In this document: piece by piece, positions 49,978 to 58,822 of the stretch | Layout: each line of letters begins with the position of its first letter | Position numbering within the stretch: the first letter of the stretch is position 1 | Source of the DNA: Halopseudomonas pertucinogena | GTDB lineage: Bacteria; Pseudomonadota; Gammaproteobacteria; Pseudomonadales; Pseudomonadaceae | DNA: 64,000 nucleotides | Assembly: GCF_014646575.1 (NCBI RefSeq) | Contig: NZ_BMNN01000002.1 | Span: 178,255-242,254 of the forward strand | Direction: 5' to 3' | Notes under the pieces: generated by a model | Databases searched by the model: none | What the model saw: the letters and a program-made list of their open reading frames with translations, nothing else | Told to the model about the DNA's origin: nothing | Made by a program: the position numbers and the translations under genes

Positions 49978-50256
49978 ATGTCGGAGCAACAATTACGAGA
50001 CCAGCTTGAAGCCCTGCGCCAGACGCTGGACGACCGGGAAATTCAGCTGTCCATCGAAGAGCGCAGCGCGCTGGAGTCGCTGGCCAACAACCTGGAAGCG
50101 CGGCTGCTCGTGCGCGAAGCGAACGACGAAAGCGTAGCGGACCCGAGCCTGGTGGATGGCGTGCATCTGATGATTGAGGAGTTGGAGGTAAGGTATCCCA
50201 GTACGGCGACCATGGTGCGCAACATCATGCAGACGCTGTCGAATATGGGTATCTGA
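49978..50256 (+). CDS. DUF4404 family small cytoplasmic protein
   Basis: A 92-residue acidic, helical protein. Start at MSEQQLRDQLEALRQ (49978), 6 nt after a perfect AAGGAG; an ATG at 49954 is weaker. Heptad-like Leu spacing in residues 4-45 suggests a coiled coil. GVHLMIEELEVRYPSTATMVRNIMQTLSNMGI is the conserved end of the DUF4404 family. No function is known. Its immediate neighbour mlaA is divergent. Confidence 0.82.
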   Translation: MSEQQLRDQLEALRQTLDDREIQLSIEERSALESLANNLEARLLVREANDESVADPSLVDGVHLMIEELEVRYPSTATMVRNIMQTLSNMGI

Positions 50257-50257
50257 A

Positions 50258-50382
50258 GGGGCGCGCTTTGCGCGCCAATCGCGGCGAGGTCGCCGCTCCT
50301 ACAAAACACAATGCATACCATTCCGAGCTGTAGCGTGTAGGAGCCCCGACCTCGGGGCGATCGGGCTGCGAAAGCAGCCCCG
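50258..50382. repeat. REP pair (inverted doublet)
   Basis: GCGCGCTTTGCGCGCC ... GTCGCCGCTCCTACA, a spacer of about 40 bp, then TGTAGGAGCCCCGACC ... GGGCTGCGAAAGCAGCCCC. It fills the gap between the convergent DUF4404 and queF genes. Confidence 0.9.
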
Positions 50383-50403
50383 GCGGACGATGCGGCGTCC
50401 CGG

Positions 50404-51237
50404 TTACTGCCTGGCCAGGCGCAGATTATCCGGCATGCCGGGCTGGGTGGAGCGCCAGGGATTGATGTCCAGGCCTCCGCGGCGCAGATATCGGGCGTAG
50501 ACGCTCAGCTCGCAGCCCTCCCCCAGCACCCGATGCAGGTCCAGGAAAATCCGCTCCACGCACTGCTCATGAAAATCCGCATGCTGCCTGAAGGACACCA
50601 GATAGCGCAGCACGCTGGCGCGGTCCAGCGCGGGGCCGGCGTAGCTGATCATCACGCTGGCCCAGTCCGGCTGACCGGTGACCGGGCAGTTGGACTTGAG
50701 CAGGTTGCTGTTCAGCGTCTCGCGCACCAGCCCTCCGCGGGCCGCCAGTTTCAGCAGGCCGGGGTCGTATTCGTAGGTGTCGATGTCCACATCCATGCCG
50801 TCCAGCGACTCTCCCGGCAGGCGGGCTATGCCCAGCAGCTGCAGGCGGTGCATGTCCATCAGCCTTACCATCACCGGCGCCTGGGCGGTTACGCTGAGGT
50901 CCGACTCCATGGTGCGCAGCAGCTCGGCACGGTCGCTGAACACCGTCTGGTTCAGGGAATTGAGATACAGCTTGAAGGACTTGGACTCGACGATGCGGGC
51001 GCCCGGCGTGAGCGGAAACACGAACTCCACCGCAGCGACATCCGGCTTGCCGCTGGGCGTCAGCCAGGACACTTCATAGCTGTTCCACACATCGGCGCCA
51101 TTGAAAGGCAGCCGCTCCGGGTCCAGGCCGAGGCCCTCCCAGATGGGCTGGCGCGGGATCGGATAAAGAAGCGAGGGGGTATAGATACCGCTGTATTCGC
51201 TGGTCTTTCCGAGGGGCGATTGGTCTGCCGGATGCAT
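50404..51237 (-). CDS. queF: NADPH-dependent 7-cyano-7-deazaguanine reductase (type II QueF)
   Basis: A 277-residue QueF of the long (YqcD/QueF-II) type with two T-fold halves. ESKSFKLYLNS (84-94) is the family signature; LLKSNCPVTGQPDWAS carries the nucleophilic Cys184, which forms a thioimide with preQ0, and FHEQCVERIF provides the substrate-binding Glu. It reduces preQ0 to preQ1 for queuosine in tRNA. An AAGGAG site lies within the loop of a GC-rich hairpin just before the ATG (see separate feature). Confidence 0.96.
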   Translation of the reverse strand: MHPADQSPLGKTSEYSGIYTPSLLYPIPRQPIWEGLGLDPERLPFNGADVWNSYEVSWLTPSGKPDVAAVEFVFPLTPGARIVESKSFKLYLNSLNQTVFSDRAELLRTMESDLSVTAQAPVMVRLMDMHRLQLLGIARLPGESLDGMDVDIDTYEYDPGLLKLAARGGLVRETLNSNLLKSNCPVTGQPDWASVMISYAGPALDRASVLRYLVSFRQHADFHEQCVERIFLDLHRVLGEGCELSVYARYLRRGGLDINPWRSTQPGMPDNLRLARQ

Positions 51238-51238
51238 C

Positions 51239-51267
51239 TGCGGGGTCTCCTTGGTCTGAGCCCCGCA
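51239..51267 (-). promoter_or_regulatory. Hairpin enclosing the queF ribosome-binding site
   Basis: On the minus strand TGCGGGG (51267-51261) pairs with CCCCGCA (51245-51239), a perfect 7-bp GC-rich stem ending 1 nt before the ATG. The 15-nt loop holds AAGGAG. Such folding could limit translation. It is too short and lacks the A-rich tail for a preQ1-I riboswitch as I know it. Confidence 0.4.
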
Positions 51268-51301
51268 AGCATACCGTTACAGCCGCGTCAGGCCAACAGG
51301 A

Positions 51302-52078
51302 TTACTGACGCAGCCCGGTGCCCCGCACCAGCAGGCGGTAGCTGTACGCATACAATCCGACCACGAATACCGACATCAGCAACACGGCTACACCGATATT
51401 GATGTCGGACACCCCCAGGATGCCGAACCTGAAAGCGTTGACCATGTGCAGGATGGGGTTGAGCATGGACACGCCCTGCCAGAATTCCGGCAGCATGTGA
51501 ATCGAGTAGAAGACCCCACCCAGATAGGTCAGCGGGGTCAGAACGAAGGTCGGCACGATGGAGATGTCATCGAAATTGCGCGCATACACCGCGTTGATGA
51601 AACCGCCCAGCGAAAACACCAGCGAAGTGAGGAACACCACCCCGATGGTCAGGCCGATGTGCTGCACATGGAGCCGGGTGAAGAACAGCGAGGTAATGGT
51701 CACGATCAGCCCAACGCCCAGGCCCCGGGCCACGCCACCGAGGGTATAGCCCAGCAGAATGACGTGGGGCGAAACCGGTGCGACCATCAGTTCTTCGATG
51801 GAGCGCTGGAACTTGGTACTGAAGAAGCTCGAGACCACGTTGGAATAACTGTTGGTGATCACCGCCATCATGATCAGCCCCGGCACGATGTAATCGATGT
51901 ACTCGAAACCGCCCATGTCGCCGATGCGGTTGCCGATCAGGTTGCCGAAGATGACAAAGTACAGCGCCATGGTGATGCTCGGCGGCAGCAGTGTCTGGGG
52001 CCAGATACGGGTGAATCGACGGATTTCCTTGACCAGGATGGTGCTGAAGGCAATCCAGCTGTGGCGCCGATAACTCAT
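51302..52078 (-). CDS. ABC-2 type exporter permease (YadH-like)
   Basis: A 258-residue membrane protein with six hydrophobic segments. It contains the ABC-2 permease pattern FTRIWPQTLLPPSITMALYFVIFG, GFEYIDYIVPGLIMMAVI, SFFSTKFQRSIEELMVAPV and PLTYLGGVFYSIHMLPEFWQG. It overlaps the ATPase gene upstream by 4 bp (ATGA). The pair corresponds to PA2811-PA2812 and E. coli YadH-YadG; the exported substrate is unknown. Confidence 0.93.
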   Translation of the reverse strand: MSYRRHSWIAFSTILVKEIRRFTRIWPQTLLPPSITMALYFVIFGNLIGNRIGDMGGFEYIDYIVPGLIMMAVITNSYSNVVSSFFSTKFQRSIEELMVAPVSPHVILLGYTLGGVARGLGVGLIVTITSLFFTRLHVQHIGLTIGVVFLTSLVFSLGGFINAVYARNFDDISIVPTFVLTPLTYLGGVFYSIHMLPEFWQGVSMLNPILHMVNAFRFGILGVSDINIGVAVLLMSVFVVGLYAYSYRLLVRGTGLRQ

Positions 52079-53013
52079 GCGGTTGCTGCTCCCTTGTCCC
52101 CGTTGTGTTCCACCAGGCGCAGGAAGAGCTCCTCCAGTCGGTTGCTCTTGTTGCGCATGCTCAGTACCTCCACGCCCTGCCCGGCCAGCTCGGCGAACAA
52201 CCGGGTAAGCCCCTGTTCCCGGTCCACATGGACTTCGAGGGTATGCTCATCGACCAGCTCGCAGGTATAGCTGGCCAGCTGCGGCGCGCGTTGCAGGGCA
52301 TCGCGGCAGTCGAGCAGGAAGGTTTCGACCTGCAGCTTCTGCAGGAGCGAGCGCATGCTGGTGTCGTGGATGATCCTGCCGCCATCGATGATGGCGATAT
52401 TGCGACACAGCTGCTCGGCCTCTTCCAGGTAGTGGGTAGTGAGAATGATGGTCACCCCCTGGGCGTTGATTTCCTGGAGGAATTGCCACATGGATCGGCG
52501 GATTTCGATATCCACGCCGGCGGTGGGTTCATCGAGGATCAGCAGCTTCGGCTCGTGGATCAGCGCCCGGGCAATCATCAGCCGCCGCTTCATGCCGCCC
52601 GACAGCATGCGGGTCGCCACGTCGCGCTTGTCCCACAGACTGAGGCGGCGCAGGAAGCGCTCGGCGCGCTCGCGCGCCTGCTTCGCCGGAATGCCATAGT
52701 AGCCCGCCTGGTTGATGAGAATGTCATGCACCTTCTCGAACTGGCTGAAGTTGAACTCCTGCGGCACCACGCCGATGCAGCGCTTTGCCGCCATCAGGTC
52801 GGTATCCAGGTCGTGCCCGAAAACGCTCACCTGGCCTGCGGTCTTGTTTACCAGTGAGGACAGGATGCCGATGGTGGTGGACTTGCCCGCGCCATTGGGC
52901 CCCAGCAGAGCGAAGAAGTCGCCCTGGGCCACTTCCAGATCGACACCCTTCAATGCCCGCATCCCGTTGGGGTAGGTCTTTTCCAGCCCCCGAATCTTGA
53001 TCGCTGTCGTCAT
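52075..53013 (-). CDS. ABC exporter ATP-binding protein (YadG-like)
   Basis: A 312-residue ABC ATPase. Walker A LLGPNGAGKSTT (37-48), Q-loop GVVPQEFNF, signature MLSGGMKRRL, Walker B LLILDEPTAGVD and the His-loop TTHYLEEAEQL are intact, followed by an about 80-residue C-terminal domain. Start is MTTAIKIRGLEK at 53013; the frame reaches 53046 but those residues are not family-like. It powers the permease encoded immediately downstream. Confidence 0.94.
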   Translation of the reverse strand: MTTAIKIRGLEKTYPNGMRALKGVDLEVAQGDFFALLGPNGAGKSTTIGILSSLVNKTAGQVSVFGHDLDTDLMAAKRCIGVVPQEFNFSQFEKVHDILINQAGYYGIPAKQARERAERFLRRLSLWDKRDVATRMLSGGMKRRLMIARALIHEPKLLILDEPTAGVDIEIRRSMWQFLQEINAQGVTIILTTHYLEEAEQLCRNIAIIDGGRIIHDTSMRSLLQKLQVETFLLDCRDALQRAPQLASYTCELVDEHTLEVHVDREQGLTRLFAELAGQGVEVLSMRNKSNRLEELFLRLVEHNGDKGAATA

Positions 53014-53198
53014 GCCCTGTCCGTTATGCCCGTGAATCAACACCAACTCTCTGATATGGGGTCGAAAATTGCCAATTCAACCCGCTGGATGCTTACAAAA
53101 CTGCTACAAATGTGACTCCCCAGTCGATTGTAGGCACCGGTGGCCAAACGTATGCTTCAGCGTGACAAGAATAACCACACTCATACGGAGACTTGCCA

Positions 53199-54512
53199 AT
53201 GCCGCAACCGCCAGATTCATCGGCATCTGCCAGGGACGACCTAGCCAGCCGCATCACCCCGCGCTATCGCCGCTGGGCCCTGTTCCTGCTGGTGCTGGCC
53301 TACACATCCAGCCATGTCGACCGCAACATCGTCGGCATCCTGATCGAGCCGCTGAAGCAAGACCTGCTGCTGTCCGACACCCAGCTCGGATTCCTTTCAG
53401 GCATTGCGTTCGCGCTCTTCTACGCGACCCTCGGCATTCCGATCGCCGTCTGGGCGGACCGTTCCAACCGTCGCAACATCATCGCCTGGGCCATCGCCAT
53501 CTGGAGTCTGATGACGGCCGTCTGCGGCCTGGCGCAGAACTTCTGGCAGCTGGCCGCCGCGCGGGTCGGGGTGGGCATCGGCGAGGCCGGCTCCAGCCCG
53601 CCGTCGCACTCCATGCTCTCAGACCTGTATCCTAAGGAGCAACGTTCCAGTGCCATGGCACTGTACTCGCTGGGGGTCTACTTCGGCATCATGATCGGCT
53701 TCCTGGTCGGCGGCTTTGTGGCAGATGCCTGGGGCTGGCGTGCGGCCTTCTTCATCGTCGGTCTGCCGGGCCTGGCCATCGCGGCGCTGGTACGCTTCAC
53801 CATGATCGAGCCGCCCCGCGGCTTCGCTGATGGGGTTGCGCCCCCGCCCCGCGGCAAGATCAACATCAAGGCCGGCATGGCCGTGCTGTGGCGCGTGCGC
53901 ACTACCCGTCACGTGGTGATCGGTGTGACGCTGACCGCACTGGTGGGCTACGGCACCATCGTCTGGAACCCGGCCTTCCTGATGCGCAGCCACGGCCTCA
54001 ACGCCGCACAGGTCGGCATCCTGTTGGGGCCGCTGCTGGGTATCGTCGGTGGCCTTGGCGCCTGGATGGGCGGAATACTGGCTGATCGCCTGGCGGCCAG
54101 AAACCAGAGCTGGAACGCCTGGATCGTCGGCCTGGCGAAGATTCTGGCCATCCCTTTCATCATCGCCTTCTATACCCTCGACAATACCTATCTGGCATTG
54201 GCGGCCTACATACCGGCCGTGTTCCTCGGCGCGTTCTATCTGGGACCGAGCTTTGCCATGATCCAGAGTCTGACGCCCCTGCGCAGCCGGGCGCTGGCGT
54301 CGGCGGTAATGCTGCTGGTGCTGAACCTGTTCGGCCTGGGCTTCGGTCCGCAGCTGATCGGTCTGGCCAGCGACCTGATGGGCACCCTGCATGGCGTGGA
54401 AAGCCTGCGTTATGCGCTGATCGGCGCTGCGCTGATCAACATCTGGGCCTGCTGGCACTACTACCTCGCCGGCCGCAACATCAAGTACGACACCGCCCAC
54501 ATGGAGCCCTGA
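53199..54512 (+). CDS. MFS transporter, spinster-like family
   Basis: A 437-residue transporter with 12 predicted membrane spans. LAYTSSHVDRNIVGILIEPLKQDLLLSDTQ, LGFLSGIAFALFYATLGIPIAVWADRSNRR (motif A), and ARVGVGIGEAGSSPPSHSMLSDLYP are diagnostic of the spinster/hexuronate-like MFS group. It probably transports an organic anion or lipid-like molecule; no substrate gene is adjacent. ATG at 53199 follows GGAG by 8 nt; a TTG two codons earlier is possible. It ends at a strong hairpin shared with the convergent ZIP gene. Confidence 0.9.
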   Translation: MPQPPDSSASARDDLASRITPRYRRWALFLLVLAYTSSHVDRNIVGILIEPLKQDLLLSDTQLGFLSGIAFALFYATLGIPIAVWADRSNRRNIIAWAIAIWSLMTAVCGLAQNFWQLAAARVGVGIGEAGSSPPSHSMLSDLYPKEQRSSAMALYSLGVYFGIMIGFLVGGFVADAWGWRAAFFIVGLPGLAIAALVRFTMIEPPRGFADGVAPPPRGKINIKAGMAVLWRVRTTRHVVIGVTLTALVGYGTIVWNPAFLMRSHGLNAAQVGILLGPLLGIVGGLGAWMGGILADRLAARNQSWNAWIVGLAKILAIPFIIAFYTLDNTYLALAAYIPAVFLGAFYLGPSFAMIQSLTPLRSRALASAVMLLVLNLFGLGFGPQLIGLASDLMGTLHGVESLRYALIGAALINIWACWHYYLAGRNIKYDTAHMEP

Positions 54513-54525
54513 GGCTCCCTCCTCC

Positions 54526-54556
54526 GCGGTGCGGCTGCCCCATGGCGCCGCACCGC
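54526..54556. terminator. Bidirectional hairpin between convergent genes
   Basis: GCGGTGCGGC (54526-54535) and GCCGCACCGC (54547-54556) form a perfect 10-bp GC stem with an 11-nt loop. No T run follows, so intrinsic termination would be weak, but the position between two convergent stops fits an mRNA 3' end. Confidence 0.55.
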
Positions 54557-54566
54557 CCGCTTTCGG

Positions 54567-55493
54567 TCAACCCAGGGCCGTATCCAGAAACATCATCACA
54601 CCGAAACCTATCATCAGCCCCATGGTGGCAGGCGTCTGGTGACCATTGCGGTGGGTCTCGGGAATGACCTCATGGGAAACGACAAAGATCATCGCCCCGG
54701 CTGCCAGGCCCATGCTCACCGGATAGGCAATGGCGAAGGCGCTGGACATGCCGATACCGATCAGCGCCCCCAGCGGCTCCATGAAGCCTGACAGCGCGGC
54801 GACCAGTACCGCCTTGCCCGGCGCCAGACCGATGCTGCGCAGCGCGACGGCGACGGCCAGCCCTTCGGGGATGTCCTGAATGGAAATGGCGGTTGCCAGC
54901 GGCAATCCGACACTCAGATCCCCACCGGCAAACCCGACGCCGATGGCCATGCCTTCGGGAATGTTGTGCAGGGTGATGGCCAGCACGAAAAGCCAGACCC
55001 GGCTCATGCGCTCGAACACCGGGCCCTGTGCCCCGGTTATCTCGTGTTCGTGGGGTATGAAGTGGTCCAGCCCGAGCATCAGCAGTACGCCCAGGCCCAA
55101 CCCGGTGACCACCACAGCGGCGGCAGCCAGGCGATTATCGAAGATCGCCTCGCCGGCCTCCACCCCCGGCAGGATCAGCGAAAAGGCACTGGCGGCCAGC
55201 ATCATCCCGGCGGCAAAGCCCAGCAGGCTGTCCTGCCGGCGACCGGAAATATTGCCCAGCACAAACGCAAGGCAGGCACCCAGTGTGGTGGCTGCGAAGC
55301 CGGCAGCCCCACCCATCAGCGCGTAACGCAGGTTGGTGATATTGCCATCATTGATGGCACTCAGCGTACCGAGAAGGATGGCTGCCAGAATCAGCAGTAG
55401 GGTGCCGGCCAGGCCGGCGAAGATGAAGGGGCTGCGTTGCGCCTGATTGATCCAGGCAGTACGTAGTTCAAGTGCGATTGACGGTTGTTTCAT
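54567..55493 (-). CDS. ZIP-family metal transporter
   Basis: A 308-residue transporter with eight hydrophobic segments. LAITLHNIPEGMAIGVGFAG (TM4) and ISIQDIPEGLAVAVALRS (TM5) carry the conserved H/D-x2-PEG metal-binding motifs. The loop after TM3 holds DHFIPHEHEITG with His residues. It probably takes up zinc or another divalent cation into the cytoplasm. Start is taken as the Met at 55493; an ATG 24 bp earlier is also in frame with no better ribosome site. Confidence 0.9.
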   Translation of the reverse strand: MKQPSIALELRTAWINQAQRSPFIFAGLAGTLLLILAAILLGTLSAINDGNITNLRYALMGGAAGFAATTLGACLAFVLGNISGRRQDSLLGFAAGMMLAASAFSLILPGVEAGEAIFDNRLAAAAVVVTGLGLGVLLMLGLDHFIPHEHEITGAQGPVFERMSRVWLFVLAITLHNIPEGMAIGVGFAGGDLSVGLPLATAISIQDIPEGLAVAVALRSIGLAPGKAVLVAALSGFMEPLGALIGIGMSSAFAIAYPVSMGLAAGAMIFVVSHEVIPETHRNGHQTPATMGLMIGFGVMMFLDTALG

Positions 55494-55566
55494 TTCCTGA
55501 CGCTTCCGTTGAATCATGCCATGAGCTTACCAGAGCATACCCGTTCGAACCCGGCTCAGGCCCCAT

Positions 55567-55601
55567 AAAAAAAGGGAGCCTGCTTTCGCAGGCTCCCTTT
55601 T
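55567..55601 (-). terminator. Intrinsic terminator of cassette 2
   Basis: Minus strand: AAAGGGAGCCTGC GAAA GCAGGCTCCCTTT followed by more T: a 13-bp stem with a GAAA tetraloop, 24 bp after the DUF1329 stop. Confidence 0.95.
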
Positions 55602-55624
55602 CACTTTCCCGAATGGGTCAGCTG

Positions 55625-56995
55625 TTAACGAACACCAGCCGAACGCAGGGCGGACGGAGTGAATTCGTTATACGAGGGGGTGCCGCCGAACTTCGGTGCG
55701 GAGGACTCCTCGTTGTACATGCCCAGAGCGATGTAACGGCCTGCCAGCAGGTCGTACAGGGTCTCGGCGGCATAACCGGGCAGCTGCTCGGAGTAGTTCT
55801 GGGCCAGATGGCCCTCGCCCACGCGCCACAGAGTGCCACGGCCATCGTAGTGATCGTTCAGCACGATGGTCCAGGAGTCCTCATCCACGAAGAAGTTACG
55901 TTGTGCGTAGATGTGACGCTGGCCTGCCTTGACGTTGCCCTGTACTTCCCACACGCGGTGCAGCTCGAAGCGGGTGTGCTCCGGGTTGATGTGACCGGCC
56001 TGGAGAATGTCGCTGTACTTCAGTTTCGGGTCGGTCAGCTTGCCGGCGTTGTAGGGAACGTAGATTTCCTTCTTGCCGACCAGTTTCCAGTCGTAACGGT
56101 CAGGAGCACCACTGAACATGTTGAAGTTGTCAGTGGTACGCATGCCGTCAGACGCAGTACCCGGACCGTCGTAGGCTACCTGCGGGGCGCGGCGAACGCG
56201 ACGCTGACCGGCGTTGTATACCCACGCCATGCGCGGCTCTTTCAGCTGATCCAGGGTGTCGTGTACCAGCAGCACGTTCCCGGCCAGACGCGCCGGCGCG
56301 TTCACCCGCTGCTTGAAGTACACCAGCACGTTCGCGGCGGATTCCGGATCCACGTCAGGCATGAAGGCCGGACGGGCAACATCTTCCTGGAACTTGATCA
56401 GAGTGTAGGAGCCGTTGGTCTGCGGCATGGCCTGAACATAGGAACGCTGCACGTTCTTGCGGAAGGCAGTCAGGTGGTTCCAGACAACCTCGGCGCCCGA
56501 CTTGGGAATCGGGAAGATGAAGTTGGAGCCGAAGGCGACATTGTCGACGCCATCACCACCGTTAACCAGCTTGGCCTGGCCAGCGGTACGCTTGACCTGG
56601 TCATACACTTCCTGCGGGAAGCCGACGCTGCGCTTGGTCTGATAGACCGGCATGCGGAAGGTTTCCGGGTAGCGTTCGAACATCGCGATCTGACCCGGGG
56701 TCAGGTTGTCACGGTACTGCTGGTAGTTCTGGGCAGTAATGGTGAACTCGGGCTGTTCGTTGGCGTAGGGGTTTTCCCAGAAGCCGCGTTCGATCTGGCG
56801 GCCGGCATCCTTGGGCAGGCCACCGGTCCACTCGGGGATGGTACCGGCTGCGTTGCCGGCCTTCTCTGCGCCGATCGGCGTCAGAGTAGTGCCCAGCTGA
56901 TCAATTTCGGACTGGGTCAGGCTCTGTGCTGCCACTGCGCTGGCGACCAGGCTCATGGCCAGGCCGCAGGCACCAATGATTACGTTCTTATACAT
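55625..56995 (-). CDS. DUF1329 domain protein, cassette 2
   Basis: A 456-residue exported protein, closely similar to the cassette-1 copy over its whole length. Signal peptide NVIIGACGLAMSLVASAVAA is cleaved before QSLTQSEIDQLG. Family landmarks: GAEKAGNAAGTIPEWTGGLP, RDNLTPGQIAMFERYPETF, RVNAPARLAGNVLLVHDTL, HRVWEVQGNVKAGQRHIYAQR and the C-terminal FTPSALRSAGVR. It is 24 bp downstream of the DUF1302 gene and ends the cassette at a strong terminator. Probable partner of the barrel protein in transport of an unknown hydrophobic molecule. Confidence 0.9.
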   Translation of the reverse strand: MYKNVIIGACGLAMSLVASAVAAQSLTQSEIDQLGTTLTPIGAEKAGNAAGTIPEWTGGLPKDAGRQIERGFWENPYANEQPEFTITAQNYQQYRDNLTPGQIAMFERYPETFRMPVYQTKRSVGFPQEVYDQVKRTAGQAKLVNGGDGVDNVAFGSNFIFPIPKSGAEVVWNHLTAFRKNVQRSYVQAMPQTNGSYTLIKFQEDVARPAFMPDVDPESAANVLVYFKQRVNAPARLAGNVLLVHDTLDQLKEPRMAWVYNAGQRRVRRAPQVAYDGPGTASDGMRTTDNFNMFSGAPDRYDWKLVGKKEIYVPYNAGKLTDPKLKYSDILQAGHINPEHTRFELHRVWEVQGNVKAGQRHIYAQRNFFVDEDSWTIVLNDHYDGRGTLWRVGEGHLAQNYSEQLPGYAAETLYDLLAGRYIALGMYNEESSAPKFGGTPSYNEFTPSALRSAGVR

Positions 56996-57019
56996 TATAT
57001 TTTCTCCAAAACCTGCTGC

Positions 57020-58822
57020 TTAGAAGCTTACGCCGAAGCTGACAGCGGCAAAGTCGCGGTCAACCAGGGTGTTGTACTTGCCATCAAAGAAGTTGGTGTA
57101 GCTGATGCTGGCGTTGTACTTGTTGGCGTAGTCGGCATTCAGACCGATGCTGATCGACTTGGCGTTCTCGACGAAGTTCGGGCTGTAGCCCTCAACGTCG
57201 TGCGACCAGGCGATATTCGGGCTCAGGTTGATACCGGCAATCACGTTGCTGTAGTCCAGGGCGGCACGGAGGCGGTAGCCCCAGGAGAAGTCGGTGTAGT
57301 AACCGTCGTTCTCACACCAGCTGCCGGCGCGCGGCGATTCACCAGGCGCACCCACGTTGGTGGTACATACACCATTGGCATCACGGCTCTGGCCAAACAG
57401 GGAGTCACGGCCGAATTTGGTTTCGCCGTTGCCACTGCCAATACCACCGATGTAGTTAGCACCTACTTCACCAACCAATGCCAGACGGCTCGCACCGAAG
57501 ACACGGTCGATGAAATGGACAGCACTCATGGAGGCCTGCCAGAACTCCTTGCGCTCGTACCCGCGCAGGTAGTCGCCGGCCGCAAGCTCACCCGGGGCAT
57601 AGCGATGGGTGTTGTCAGCAGCACCCGCACCCAGGAACAGTGCAGCGCGGCTCATGTCGCTGGTATTGATCTGCATGGGCATGTTGGGGCGGTAGCTGAT
57701 CTCCCCCGCCACGGACATACCGGCGATATCGGTACCGAAGCTGATGCCATACAGGCGGATATCTTCCGGATGCTCGAAGAAGTAACCGGCGCCGCCGAGC
57801 GTCCGGCCATCATATCCGGGCGTCAAGTCTCCGGTGACAAGCAGCGAACCCACTTCGTTGGAGTAGATCGGGCTGCGGCTGTGATAGTTCATCGCGTAGA
57901 AGCCGAACTCGGTATTATTCAGAGCAGGGGCGAACCAGCGGAAAGCTACACCGAACTGGCCACTGTCGCTGGCTTCCTTGTCTTTGCGTACGCGCGCGAT
58001 ATAAGAGCCTAAATCCTGCTCGCCGAGCGCCTGATCATCTCCAGCAAAGGCGAGGCGGTCGTTACAGCCACGGGCTACGACGTCAGTAGTGGAAAAGAAT
58101 GTGCCGCAGTTGTCAGCGATAGTCCCGCGCCACTTGAGCTGGTAGAAAGCTTCCATACTCAGGTTTTCGGTGAGACCCTGGGAAAAATACAACATTTCCA
58201 CCGGCAGCAGACCTTCCTTCAGCTCGGCACCCGGGCGGCGGAAAGCAGAGGCATCGATCGGATTGATCGCGTTGATGCCGTTCTGAATGAAGACACCTTC
58301 ACCCCAGCTGACAACCTGGCGACCCAGGCGGATGTTGCCGGGGTTATTGCCGATAGAGTAGTTGTGATAGACAAAGGCGTCGAGCAGTTGAACGCCTGCG
58401 CCCTTCTGCAGCGGGTGGCGACCGGAATCACTGATGTCGTAGAATTCCTGGCTGCCGTCCTTTGTTTCAAAGTCGTACCAGTAGTTACCACGGATGAAAG
58501 CGCCGGAATTACCGTAGCGCAGCTCAAGATCGTGGGAGCCCTTGAAGATCTTGGAGAATACGTCGCCCTTGTCATAGTTCAGGCGACCATCATCGGAGGT
58601 CCGAGCGGTTGCTTCGCCGTAGCCCAGCTCCGCATTACCGTAGTACAGCCGCTTGTCGCGACCGGCAGTAGACATGCTCGCGCCGATCGACAGCTGCGAA
58701 TCCAGTTGCGCTTCAACCTCCCCGATATTGAAGCTCAGGGCGTTGGCAGATCCCGAAAAACTGGCCAATCCGATAGCCAGAGGCAAGGCCGCAAGCGACC
58801 AAGCATGCATTTTTTTTGTCAT
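57020..58822 (-). CDS. DUF1302 outer-membrane protein, cassette 2
   Basis: A 600-residue protein with intact signal peptide MTKKMHAWSLAALPLAIG ... SANA. The start at 58822 is 7 nt after GGAG. The mature protein is rich in alternating strands and Gly/Asn turns and ends FAAVSFGVSF with the terminal Phe expected for BAM-inserted barrels. It shares with cassette 1 GDVFSKIFKGSHDLELRYGN, GNIRLGRQVVSWGEGVF and SYTNFFDGKYNTLVDRDFAA. Codons 2-5 form an A8 tract. Likely outer-membrane channel; substrate unknown. Confidence 0.9.
   Translation of the reverse strand: MTKKMHAWSLAALPLAIGLASFSGSANALSFNIGEVEAQLDSQLSIGASMSTAGRDKRLYYGNAELGYGEATARTSDDGRLNYDKGDVFSKIFKGSHDLELRYGNSGAFIRGNYWYDFETKDGSQEFYDISDSGRHPLQKGAGVQLLDAFVYHNYSIGNNPGNIRLGRQVVSWGEGVFIQNGINAINPIDASAFRRPGAELKEGLLPVEMLYFSQGLTENLSMEAFYQLKWRGTIADNCGTFFSTTDVVARGCNDRLAFAGDDQALGEQDLGSYIARVRKDKEASDSGQFGVAFRWFAPALNNTEFGFYAMNYHSRSPIYSNEVGSLLVTGDLTPGYDGRTLGGAGYFFEHPEDIRLYGISFGTDIAGMSVAGEISYRPNMPMQINTSDMSRAALFLGAGAADNTHRYAPGELAAGDYLRGYERKEFWQASMSAVHFIDRVFGASRLALVGEVGANYIGGIGSGNGETKFGRDSLFGQSRDANGVCTTNVGAPGESPRAGSWCENDGYYTDFSWGYRLRAALDYSNVIAGINLSPNIAWSHDVEGYSPNFVENAKSISIGLNADYANKYNASISYTNFFDGKYNTLVDRDFAAVSFGVSF

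Noticed and set aside
51239-51267. preQ1-I riboswitch before queF
   Set aside because: The single 7-bp hairpin lacks the C-rich loop plus A-rich tail pseudoknot of that class.
55472-58012. Open frame of about 850 codons opposite DUF1329 and DUF1302 in cassette 2
   Set aside because: Antisense shadow; a parallel shadow opposite cassette 1 arises from the same codon usage. No signal or domain.
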